64,000 bases of DNA, taken from positions 24,511 through 88,510 of the forward strand of contig JAGXGC010000011.1 of NCBI GenBank assembly GCA_024636935.1. The letters run 5' to 3'. The DNA is from Sideroxydans sp. GTDB lineage: Bacteria; Pseudomonadota; Gammaproteobacteria; Burkholderiales; Gallionellaceae. Positions 11,301 to 18,121 of this stretch are shown piece by piece. Within the stretch, counting starts at the first letter, position 1. Each line of letters opens with the position of its first letter. The position numbers were made by a program, and so were the translations under genes. Under the pieces are notes generated by a model. That model was given only the letters and a program-made list of their open reading frames with translations. It did no database searches and was not told the origin of the DNA.

Positions 11301-12766
11301 TGCAAGAGAAGGGTGCTTGGCGCGGCGAGATATGGAACCGGCGCAAGAGCGGTGAAGTCTTCGCCGAGATGCTATCCATCTCGGTCATCGCCGACCATCT
11401 CGGGCAGGTGCAGCGTCATGTCGGCATCTTCTCCGACATCACCTATTTCAAAGACCACGAAGCCGAACTCAGCCATGTAGCCAACTATGATGCATTGACC
11501 GGCGTGCCCAACCGTCGTCTGCTGGCCGACCGCCTGCATCAGGCGATAGCCGTCACGCAACGCGGCGAAGAGATGCTGGCGATCTGCTACATCGATCTGG
11601 ACGGTTTCAAGGAAGTGAACGACAGGCACGGTCACGAGATGGGCGACAAGCTGCTCATAGATATCACGCGCCGTCTGCAGGAAGTGCTGCGCGCGGGTGA
11701 TACGCTGGCACGCTTGGGTGGCGACGAGTTCGTGATGCTGTTCAATGAACTGCCGCAAGTGGAAGAGTGCTACCGGATATTGGCGCGCGTCATGGATGTC
11801 ATCTCGCAGCCGGTCGTGCTCAAGGGCGTTCAAGTCATCGTGTCTGCCAGTATCGGCGTGACGCTCTATCCCGAGGACGATGCGGATGGCGATACGCTGC
11901 TGCGCCATGCCGATCAGGCGATGTATGTCGCCAAACAGAGCGGCAAGAACCGCTTCCATCTCTACGATGCCATGCATGACCAGCGCGTGCGCTCGCTGCA
12001 CGAGGGACGTCGCCGCATCGCACAGGGACTGGAAACCGGCGAGTTCGAACTGTATTACCAACCCAAGCAGGACCTGACGAGCGGAGACATCTTCGGCGTC
12101 GAAGCACTGATCCGTTGGAACCATCCCGAGCGCGGCATATTGTCCCCCGCCGAATTCCTGCCCATCATCGAGAACTCCGAACAGGATGTGCAACTGGGTG
12201 AATGGGTGATCAAGAACGCCCTGGCGCAGCTGTTCGCATGGGAACGTGCCGGACTGGACCTGCAAGTCAGCATCAACATCTCCGCACAACACCTGCAGAT
12301 CACCGGCTTCGTCGAGGATCTGGGCAGAGAACTTTCGCACTATCCGAAGTTGCGAGACGGTGCGTTACAGATCGAAGTGCTGGAGACCGCCGCACTGGAA
12401 GATATCGCACAGTCATCCGAAGTCATCGACGCCTGTCGCAAGATGGGCGTCACCTTCGCGCTGGACGATTTCGGCACCGGCTACTCCTCGCTGGTCTATC
12501 TGAGCAAGTTGTCTGCCGACACCCTGAAGATCGACCAATCCTTCGTGCAGGGCATGAGTTTCAACAAAGGCGACCGCGCCATCGTGCAAGGCGTCATCGC
12601 CTTGGCGAACACCTTCGGCCGACACACCGTCGCCGAAGGCTTGGAAGACAGCGCCTTAAAAGAGCAACTGCTCGAGATGGGTTGCGGTTCCGTGCAAGGC
12701 TACAGCATCGCGCAACCTATGCCCGCAGGAGAGATCGCAGGATGGTTGAAACAGCGTAAGGTTTAG
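8399..12766 (+). CDS. CBS/PAS multi-sensor GGDEF-EAL protein (c-di-GMP turnover)
   Basis: The 1455-residue cytoplasmic protein has no membrane segment. Residues about 1-270 form four CBS motifs (for example VGIITERNILRAMHDG, LGIVTERDVVRLYSS, TGLVSEHDLTQLMAKG). About 275-1020 is a run of roughly six PAS/PAC units with repeated DITERK ends. GGDEF follows (RLGGDEFVMLF near residue 1106, intact), then EAL (GVEALIRWNHPERG near 1233, intact, with DDFGTGYSSL). PAS units 2 and 3 are similar enough to be a recent tandem duplication (LELLESAVNASSDAMFLV against LELLEQALNTSGDAVFLL). It probably makes or degrades c-di-GMP in response to a nucleotide and a small-molecule or redox cue. The ligands are unknown. 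Confidence 0.9.
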   Translation: MSGEIQNNMCLIDIATRDVTTCLLQPSLAEVAGLMAQRRFSSIVVTDDTRHPVGIITERNILRAMHDGIVGTSALQKVMSAPVVVMPSDTLVLEGYRTCQREGIRHLVLVDEAGVVSGVVSDTDFRLHLDLTVLAGRRRISSIAQRTGLAMPAETPLKQALDLMHAQHKSCVIVVAEDKPLGIVTERDVVRLYSSKTDWMDATLGDVMISPVLSIAVDATTSEAAEKMLMHKVRHLVVVDTDDSMTGLVSEHDLTQLMAKGLSDQRAGIEESFLHGLLDTIPDLIWLKDVEGHYLACNHRFERFFGAKEQDILGKTDYYFVDKELADFFRDYDRKVMESVKPSINEEWITYADDGHKELLETIKMPMHDRSGRLVGVLGVGRNITERKKAHQQLELLESAVNASSDAMFLVDDSLHLSYVNETACRRLGYTREELLNMSVPDFDSDTTREQVLLMFSETEFGKENTIETRHRTRDGRFIEVEIAASKVRFEDKELSLCIARDITERKKVRQRLELLEQALNTSGDAVFLLNEQAGFDYVNETACQRLGYSHEVLLGMNVSDIDPDITSEQAQGMMLGSMMGELRVFETRHRASGGTMIDVEIAATLIEFDDARYSLCIVRDITERKLAKQKLRESEQRFQQSEELLRTVIEAIPDVIQFKDGEGRWLTSNSAARTVFGLDEELACERSDLELSESVSPEYKASLLRCHETDQKVWQEGSPARVEEVIQDQTGDLHAFDVIKVPLFNDDGSRKGLVIVGREVSELKRVEGALRTTLDDYAGLVQRIPVGVYKYRMSAHGSGAFEYVSPRWCELLDVEEKDVMRDPQAAFCRILPDELEEFTWLNGVAREQMHAFEWEGRIKRRDGELRWLHIASQPTRLENGDILWNGIQYDITDRRRAEETLRINASVFDNSQEAIVVTDANNLIIDVNTAFTTITGYTHAEVIGKNPSTLSSGRQGKEFYDAMWQALQEKGAWRGEIWNRRKSGEVFAEMLSISVIADHLGQVQRHVGIFSDITYFKDHEAELSHVANYDALTGVPNRRLLADRLHQAIAVTQRGEEMLAICYIDLDGFKEVNDRHGHEMGDKLLIDITRRLQEVLRAGDTLARLGGDEFVMLFNELPQVEECYRILARVMDVISQPVVLKGVQVIVSASIGVTLYPEDDADGDTLLRHADQAMYVAKQSGKNRFHLYDAMHDQRVRSLHEGRRRIAQGLETGEFELYYQPKQDLTSGDIFGVEALIRWNHPERGILSPAEFLPIIENSEQDVQLGEWVIKNALAQLFAWERAGLDLQVSINISAQHLQITGFVEDLGRELSHYPKLRDGALQIEVLETAALEDIAQSSEVIDACRKMGVTFALDDFGTGYSSLVYLSKLSADTLKIDQSFVQGMSFNKGDRAIVQGVIALANTFGRHTVAEGLEDSALKEQLLEMGCGSVQGYSIAQPMPAGEIAGWLKQRKV

Positions 12767-12800
12767 GGTGTTCGATGCGCCGGAAAGCGGACGGTGGTGA

Positions 12801-12941
12801 ATGAGTGCTGACGGCAAGATGACCGGGCTGGTGAGCGAGCACGACCTGACGCAACTGGGGGCAACGGGTTTGCACGAACTCCGCGCGGGTATCGAAACAT
12901 CCTTATCAGTAGCCGAAAAACGCCATACCCCACTTGGGTGA
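12801..12941 (+). pseudogene. Decayed duplicate of the CBS segment of the upstream sensor
   Basis: A 46-codon frame encodes KMTGLVSEHDLTQLGATG and then RAGIETSL. This parallels residues about 244-275 of the sensor gene (SMTGLVSEHDLTQLMAKG, RAGIEESF). The DNA is also clearly similar to 9130-9215. The rest of the homologous domain is missing and a stop lies immediately upstream in frame. It is therefore read as a truncated duplicate, not as a working gene. Confidence 0.7.
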
Positions 12942-13054
12942 TGTGTTGTTTTCAGATTGACAATAAGCTGCCCCAAGCGCAGTGTTGCGCCCGCATCGGC
13001 TAAGGGGTTGTGGCCATGTATTGCAGTCAAATAAACTGAGAAAAGGGGCATAAA
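12942..13054. other. Intergenic leader of the 13.0 kb beta-barrel gene
   Basis: No gene was found. The segment probably carries the promoter of the beta-barrel gene. A Shine-Dalgarno-like AAAAGGGG lies 6 bp before the ATG at 13055. Confidence 0.4.
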
Positions 13055-13639
13055 ATGAAAAAGAGTATGGTGGCGGTGGCAATGTTGTCGATGTTCGTGG
13101 CGGGTTCCGCAATGGCGGAAGAATCGATGTTTGCAAGCCTCCTCAATGGGGGTAAATCGGCTGGAGGCTACGCGGGTGAACGTACACTGATGGGTATGAT
13201 CGACATCGGGGATAAGACCACAACAGGTACGGTCTTTATGAGCGAAGGCCGCTATATCGACGCTAAGACCGTTATTTCGTTCGTTTTGATGGACACGCTC
13301 TCGGTCACTGACAGCGGCGGCCCTGCAGAGTCCGTGAGCAATTACATGACCGTAGGTATGGGCGCCAAGTACTATCTGGGGGAGCCGGCCAAATCAGCCA
13401 CAGTACCGTTCGTGCTGGGTAACGCCGGTATCCTGTTCATGGCTTCTTCTACTACATCCTCGGGAGTTACTACCAGCAGTTCCGACACGGGCTTTTCCAT
13501 ACAGGGCGGAGGCGGCTTTGCACACTTCGTCACTGAAGAAGTATCGCTGGACGGAACAGCGCAGGTCTATTCGTACAGCATCTCCGGCACGAGCACGTCC
13601 GGTGTACGCCTGAACATAGGTCTCACGGCGCGTTTTTGA
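13055..13639 (+). CDS. Exported outer-membrane beta-barrel-type protein
   Basis: The 194-residue product starts with a clear signal peptide (MKKSMVAVAMLSMFVAGSAMA, cleavage after AMA). The mature part alternates hydrophobic and polar residues with many Gly, Ser and Thr and ends in an aromatic residue (GLTARF), as outer-membrane barrels do. Motifs such as YMTVGMGAKYYLG and GFSIQGGGGFAHF look like barrel strands of the OmpW/OmpA-barrel type, but no exact family can be named. It has its own terminator (13654-13681). It leads the exported-protein block that follows and may be its outer-membrane partner. Confidence 0.7.
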   Translation: MKKSMVAVAMLSMFVAGSAMAEESMFASLLNGGKSAGGYAGERTLMGMIDIGDKTTTGTVFMSEGRYIDAKTVISFVLMDTLSVTDSGGPAESVSNYMTVGMGAKYYLGEPAKSATVPFVLGNAGILFMASSTTSSGVTTSSSDTGFSIQGGGGFAHFVTEEVSLDGTAQVYSYSISGTSTSGVRLNIGLTARF

Positions 13640-13653
13640 TCCTGCATTGCCTG

Positions 13654-13681
13654 AACAGGCCGCGTCAGCGGCCTGTTTTTT
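13654..13681 (+). terminator. Rho-independent terminator
   Basis: A perfect 10 bp stem AACAGGCCGC/GCGGCCTGTT with a GTCA loop is followed by TTTT. It lies 14 bp after the beta-barrel gene. Confidence 0.9.
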
Positions 13682-13712
13682 CGGCGATCCAATATAAAGT
13701 GTAGATCATCAG

Positions 13713-14822
13713 ATGAAGAAGATCCTTCTTGGCATCATCCTGTCCATGGCTTTGGTGCTGTCCGATGCGGGAGCCAAAGAAGATCAGGTCGCGGTCGTCG
13801 TATACGGCCAGAATGCTGCTGGCAAACAATACCTGCGCGTGGCGCAGACCCGTTTCGAACAACTGCTCGCCGATAACGGCGTAGTGGTGCTGGACCAGAA
13901 GAAGGCTGAACAGCTTAAAAGATCCTGGGCGCGTCTGGGCGATCCCAGCGCGTTGATCACGGCAGAGGATTTTGTCGAGAACGCTGGAAAATACGACATT
14001 TCGGGCATTTATCGTGTCTATCTGGGCGTGGGCAAGACCACGGGATTGGCATCAACTTTCACCGCGACAGCTGTCGCAGACATCCGCTTCATCGGCGAGG
14101 ACGCAAGGATCAAATCATTCGCTTCCGCTCCGATGGGCACCAAGGGGATGCCACCCTCGGACGGACTGACGGAGTCCGCCGCGGTGAACAACGCCATCCA
14201 GCGCGCGATCGACCAGACCGCCGAGAAGTTCGGCGTACAGGTGATGGATATCACCAATCCCAGATTGGTCAAGTTCTCGCTCAAGCCGGTACTGATGTTG
14301 CCAGGCGGGGCAGAATTGCTTGCAGCCCCCCCGCTATTGGCGAACGACGGCGAAATGGTCGCCTATGCAAAATTACAATCGGACGATTGGACCTTTGAAG
14401 AGCCGACCTGTGTAAGGGCATCCCCCGATGGCCGCATGGCAGCGGTCGGCACCTATCTGATGCGCACGGCATTCAATTTCGGGCGGCCGACCCGTTCCTA
14501 TGCGTCCTACCTGCATGTGGTCGACGGCGATGCTAAGCGCGAAGTCGAACGATTCGAAGTCTCAAACAAGGATCCCCGCTATCAGCGCGGCGGTTCGAAG
14601 ATCACCGATTGCATGTTCATGCAGACTTGGCGCTATGTGGCGGCCGTATCGCAGAGTCATCTGGTGTTCGCGGACACGGAACGCGGCGTCGAATTGGCGC
14701 GGATATTGTTCGATGAACCGTTCGACGCGCCCGTGTTGAATCATCTGCATAGCAAGGAAGCAGACTATCTCGCGGTGAGCGAGGGTGAACGCAGACTGTT
14801 CTATCAGGTGGTGAGAGAGTGA
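13713..14822 (+). CDS. Exported CsgG/FlgO-like protein with C-terminal beta-propeller-like region
   Basis: The 369-residue protein has a signal peptide (MKKILLGIILSMALVLSDAGA). The first half (residues about 25-185) resembles the nucleotide-binding-like fold of CsgG/FlgO-type envelope proteins. It contains a conserved FEQLLADNGVVVLDQKKAEQ segment, then an IYRVYLGVGK segment and AVNNAIQRAIDQTAEKFG. The second half has short repeated strands (TCVRASPDGRMAAVGTY, RYVAAVSQSHLVFADTERG, DYLAVSEGERRLFYQV) suggestive of WD-like blades. It is translationally coupled to the following LPP20-like gene. The family call is tentative because it rests on pattern, not alignment. Confidence 0.65.
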   Translation: MKKILLGIILSMALVLSDAGAKEDQVAVVVYGQNAAGKQYLRVAQTRFEQLLADNGVVVLDQKKAEQLKRSWARLGDPSALITAEDFVENAGKYDISGIYRVYLGVGKTTGLASTFTATAVADIRFIGEDARIKSFASAPMGTKGMPPSDGLTESAAVNNAIQRAIDQTAEKFGVQVMDITNPRLVKFSLKPVLMLPGGAELLAAPPLLANDGEMVAYAKLQSDDWTFEEPTCVRASPDGRMAAVGTYLMRTAFNFGRPTRSYASYLHVVDGDAKREVERFEVSNKDPRYQRGGSKITDCMFMQTWRYVAAVSQSHLVFADTERGVELARILFDEPFDAPVLNHLHSKEADYLAVSEGERRLFYQVVRE

Positions 14823-14857
14823 TGTCTGCACGCGCTATCGGCTCGAAAGGATCGCTG

Positions 14858-16345
14858 ATGAAGTTCGGCGCATCTCTATTTCTCGGTGCTGCGGCTTTTT
14901 CGTTCTCCGTATCTGCATATGCAGGCGCGTGCACGGGTGGCGGCCCGCGACCCGCATGGATCGACAGCCCCGAGACGGTGACCGACCAGCATTTCTTCGC
15001 CGCCGGGGTATCGGATAGCGCGCGCGTTCCATTGTCGGAACGTATCACCACCGCCAAGCAGAACGCATTGAAGAGTCTGTCCGAGATGGTCCAGGTCTCG
15101 GTCAAGAACGCGTTCGTTCTGGAACAGACGAGTCGCAAGAGTTGGGGCAGTGAATTCACCGATTCCAACCTCAGATCGGTGACGCAGACATCCACCGAGG
15201 CATCGTTGCGCAATGTCGAGATCATAGACACCTGGGAAGATCCGAAGTCCTGCGATATGTGGTTGCGCGCACGCGTTTCCAAAGCCGATGTGGAGAAGGG
15301 CAAACAGGAAGGGCTGTCGAAGATGCTGTTCGCCGCGATGAAAGCGAATGCCGAAATCGCGCAGAACGATACACAATCGCTCGATAGGCGTTTGGCCGCT
15401 ACCGAAGCCGCGCAGGATGCCTTGTCGCGTATCGCTTTCGAGTTCGTCAAGGATCCCGGTTCGGCGGATTACTACAAAAAATTGCTGGGCGGATTGAAAG
15501 CATCGTTGCAGCGATCCAAGGACAAGCTGCAACAGGCGCAGTCCGATCTGCGCGAGGCTGACCTGTTGGTCGCTGAGGCCGGCATGCAGACCAGCGAGAA
15601 CGAGCGGGCGAAGCGACTGACCAGGGCGACCATACTTTACAAGACGCTGCTCGCCAGCCACAACGCCGGTATCCCCGACATATTCGGTCCCGGCGACCTG
15701 TTGTTCAAGCTGGGGGAAGTGGAGTTGCAAAGACGCAGTCCGTGCGGCGCCAGGAGCTACTTTCAGCAGGCGCAGGATTCCGAGCAGTTGATCGATCGCA
15801 GGGAGATCGCGCGCAAGAAGGCCGAGACACTCGCCTGCTCGGCAGAAGACATGGAAAAGACCTTGTGGCGACAGTATTTCGAAGGGCGCCCGGTGACGCT
15901 GTTGTGCTATTTCAAGGCGGGCAAGGATGCGGGAAGTTGGCTCAAGGCATGCGACGGACTAAACAATGTGATCCGCCCATTGGGTGCTGAGGTCGAGGTC
16001 AGGAGCAAGCCGCTGACAGCAGTTCAATTGAATGTGATGACACAAGGCGAAGTGCCGGATAAGCTGCGACAGGACGGCCTGCTGCTGGCAGTGGTGGCTG
16101 CCGGCAACATGACCTCGCGCATTGATCGCGACCCGCAAAGTCGCGGTCGCGATTATCAGTTCGATGGTGCCATTGCCACTTTGCTGGTGGAGAATGGCGA
16201 GGTCGTGTTCTCGGACCGCTTCAAAGGCACAACAGGCTGGAATCCCATCTCCTCAGACATGGTGATGGATGTGCTCGGTATCAACGTGGTCAAACGCTGG
16301 CAGAATAAGTTCTCGAAGTTCCTGAATCAGGATATGAAGCAATGA
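14858..16345 (+). CDS. Exported LPP20/FlgP-like domain protein (495 aa)
   Basis: The chosen ATG is preceded by AAAGGA and opens a signal peptide (MKFGASLFLGAAAFSFSVSAYA). Upstream in-frame starts at 14819 (GTG) and 14822 overlap the previous stop and would add a non-signal extension. Residues about 25-165 match the LPP20-type layout: PRPAWIDSPE, a FAAGVSDSARVPLSER segment, AKQNALKSLSEMVQVSV, then a WLRARVSKADVEKG end. A central helical, TPR-like region follows (about 165-330; an FKLGEVELQRRSPCGARSYF segment). The last third is a separate domain with a CYFKAGKDAGSWLKACDGLN motif. It is probably periplasmic. Confidence 0.68.
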   Translation: MKFGASLFLGAAAFSFSVSAYAGACTGGGPRPAWIDSPETVTDQHFFAAGVSDSARVPLSERITTAKQNALKSLSEMVQVSVKNAFVLEQTSRKSWGSEFTDSNLRSVTQTSTEASLRNVEIIDTWEDPKSCDMWLRARVSKADVEKGKQEGLSKMLFAAMKANAEIAQNDTQSLDRRLAATEAAQDALSRIAFEFVKDPGSADYYKKLLGGLKASLQRSKDKLQQAQSDLREADLLVAEAGMQTSENERAKRLTRATILYKTLLASHNAGIPDIFGPGDLLFKLGEVELQRRSPCGARSYFQQAQDSEQLIDRREIARKKAETLACSAEDMEKTLWRQYFEGRPVTLLCYFKAGKDAGSWLKACDGLNNVIRPLGAEVEVRSKPLTAVQLNVMTQGEVPDKLRQDGLLLAVVAAGNMTSRIDRDPQSRGRDYQFDGAIATLLVENGEVVFSDRFKGTTGWNPISSDMVMDVLGINVVKRWQNKFSKFLNQDMKQ

Positions 16346-16400
16346 TGCCTGTCGTGACCGGATCGATCCGATGCCGCGGCGGGGCCAAAGGAGTGTGATG

Positions 16401-17171
16401 ATGGGCGTTCGAACAATCATGAGCATGGCTTTGTTTTCCAGTCTGCTTGGACTGACGGCGGTGGATGCCTGCTTGGCCGATGAAATGATCGAAGTGGTCA
16501 GGTCGGAAGGGGGGCTCCGGGTCGGCGAGCCGGACAAGCAGGCGACGGATGCCAAGGTCAAACGACTGAGCGGCGACCGCTATGTATTCAGTACCGGTGC
16601 GAACGGGAGGGCGGTCGTCAGAGTGGGCGAATACGGTTTTGTTGTCGTCGAACGGAACAGTTCTCTGGAAGTCGATCGTACCAGCGGTGCGGCCAATGTA
16701 TTCAGGCAGGTCAGCGGTATGATCTATTACGCGATGAACAAGGTGCAACGATCCATGCACAAGGTAAAGATCAAGACGACGACCGCCGTGATCGGCGTGC
16801 GGGGCACGCGCTTTGTAGTGGTCGATGAGGAGGCGCGCAAGGAGATCGGTATGCGCAAGGGCGAGATTAGCGTGACCAGCCCCAACGATGAATACGAGAT
16901 CCACCGCCGGCAAGTGGACGACGAATTCGACGCATACAAGAAAGAGGCGCACGATGCGATCGCGCGGGAGAAGCAGGCGTTCGAAGACTATCGCGCGGAA
17001 ACAGCCAAGGAGTTCATCGAGTACAAGCGCGAATTTACTTTGGCTGCCGACAGGATGGTGTCTTTCGAAGGCAACAAGGTCACGGAAGGTGCGCTGAACG
17101 AAAAGACCAGGCAGGATATGGAAAGTCTTGAATCGTTCGGGGCAGAGTGGATAGGGACAGTGCACGACTGA
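16401..17171 (+). CDS. Exported FecR-domain protein with helical repeat tail
   Basis: An AAAGGAG sequence 7 bp upstream selects this ATG (16398 is also possible). The 256-residue product has a signal peptide ending near CLA. A FecR-type beta domain (about residues 27-160) carries FSTGANGRAVVRVGEYGFV and KIKTTTAVIGVRGTRFVVV. The last third is a charged helix with three F-x-x-Y-K/R units: EFDAYKKEA, AFEDYRAET, EFIEYKREF. The F-to-F spacing is 18 then 11 residues. The same spacing appears in the N-terminus of the transglutaminase-like protein encoded at 18122. FecR domains of this type are often periplasmic; the role here is unknown. Confidence 0.75.
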   Translation: MGVRTIMSMALFSSLLGLTAVDACLADEMIEVVRSEGGLRVGEPDKQATDAKVKRLSGDRYVFSTGANGRAVVRVGEYGFVVVERNSSLEVDRTSGAANVFRQVSGMIYYAMNKVQRSMHKVKIKTTTAVIGVRGTRFVVVDEEARKEIGMRKGEISVTSPNDEYEIHRRQVDDEFDAYKKEAHDAIAREKQAFEDYRAETAKEFIEYKREFTLAADRMVSFEGNKVTEGALNEKTRQDMESLESFGAEWIGTVHD

Positions 17172-17234
17172 GTCGGGGTCGCGCGCTGAAGTTCAATGGG
17201 GTGTTCGGGTATATCAATCAGAGGAGGGTGCATC

Positions 17235-17834
17235 ATGCGTAATCGTATCGTTGGTTCGTTAGTGGTTCTGGGGATGCTGGCAGTCAGTGGTTGCGGCAGC
17301 GCGCCGGTAAAGGAGGAAAAGGTCGAGGCGGCACCAGAGTGTGTGTTCCCGAACTCCCAGAAAGCGGCACCGGACTGGGTGTGCGATATGCCGGTTGAAG
17401 GCGTGGCGGTATCGGCGGTTGGCGTGGCGGGGAAATCCGCAGCCGGTGTGGGATTCATGAAGCAGATGGCGATGGCCGATGCGCGCGTGCAACTGGCGCA
17501 GATGGTGCGTATCCGCGTGACCAATATGATCAAGCAGTATGCGGAGACGACCGGCGCAGCCAATCAGCAGACCGTGGATCAGGTGAACACATCGGTCACC
17601 AAGCAGATCACGGAAGAGACACTGGTCGGCACGCGTTTGTATCGCACCATCACCGGGCCGGACGGTTCCATGTACGCACTGGTCGGACTGGATGAAAGCA
17701 GCGCACAGAAGATCACCGAGACCGCGCTCAAGACCAGCATGAACAACGATCGCGCTGCCTGGCAGCAGTTCCGCGCCCAAAAGGGACAGGACGAGTTGGC
17801 GGCAGACATCACCCAACAAAAGCCTGCCCAGTAA
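17235..17834 (+). CDS. LPP20-type lipoprotein (199 aa)
   Basis: The ATG has GAGGAGGG upstream. A lipoprotein signal ends LAVSGC with the lipid-anchored Cys near residue 20. The body has the LPP20 pattern: PDWVCDMP, AVGVAGKSAAGVGFMKQMA, ADARVQLAQMVRIRVTNMI, then a TRLYRTITGPDGSMYALVGLD end. The C-terminal tail AWQQFRAQKGQDELAADI closely resembles the tail of the 50-residue lipoprotein encoded next (DWEQYRAKKAQDELSTET). It is probably anchored in the outer membrane and may share a partner with its neighbours. Confidence 0.75.
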   Translation: MRNRIVGSLVVLGMLAVSGCGSAPVKEEKVEAAPECVFPNSQKAAPDWVCDMPVEGVAVSAVGVAGKSAAGVGFMKQMAMADARVQLAQMVRIRVTNMIKQYAETTGAANQQTVDQVNTSVTKQITEETLVGTRLYRTITGPDGSMYALVGLDESSAQKITETALKTSMNNDRAAWQQFRAQKGQDELAADITQQKPAQ

Positions 17835-17931
17835 AGACGAAAGTGCAGCGTCTGCGCGAGACCACAGTCGGCCTGTCGCGGATCGCGACAGACCGACTCC
17901 AGTGAATGGTTAGATAAATTAGGGAGGCAAT

Positions 17932-18084
17932 ATGCGTAGATTCATCGCTTTGATCCTGTCGGTCGGTTTCCTGTGTGTAACGACCGGTTGTGCCACGAAG
18001 AAGGAGCAAGACGATTGGGAACAATACCGTGCCAAGAAGGCACAGGATGAACTCTCGACCGAGACGCAGAAGAGCGCGCCCTGA
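17932..18084 (+). CDS. 50-residue lipoprotein
   Basis: The ORF has AGGGAGG 5 bp upstream of the ATG. The product is a lipoprotein signal (MRRFIALILSVGFLCVTTGC, lipobox TTGC) followed by only about 30 residues: DDWEQYRAKKAQDELSTETQ and a short end. This tail is a near copy of the C-terminus of the preceding LPP20 lipoprotein. The strong ribosome binding site, clean lipobox and tail similarity support a real gene. It may be a soluble-partner or competitor version of the tail (inference). Confidence 0.72.
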   Translation: MRRFIALILSVGFLCVTTGCATKKEQDDWEQYRAKKAQDELSTETQKSAP

Positions 18085-18121
18085 TTCCGGCCGGATGTAA
18101 CGTAGCTTCGGATCGTCTTGC

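Noticed and set aside
11372..12340. 322-codon open frame antisense to the GGDEF-EAL gene
   Set aside because: Same cause: it lies wholly under intact GGDEF and EAL motifs and has no recognisable domain.
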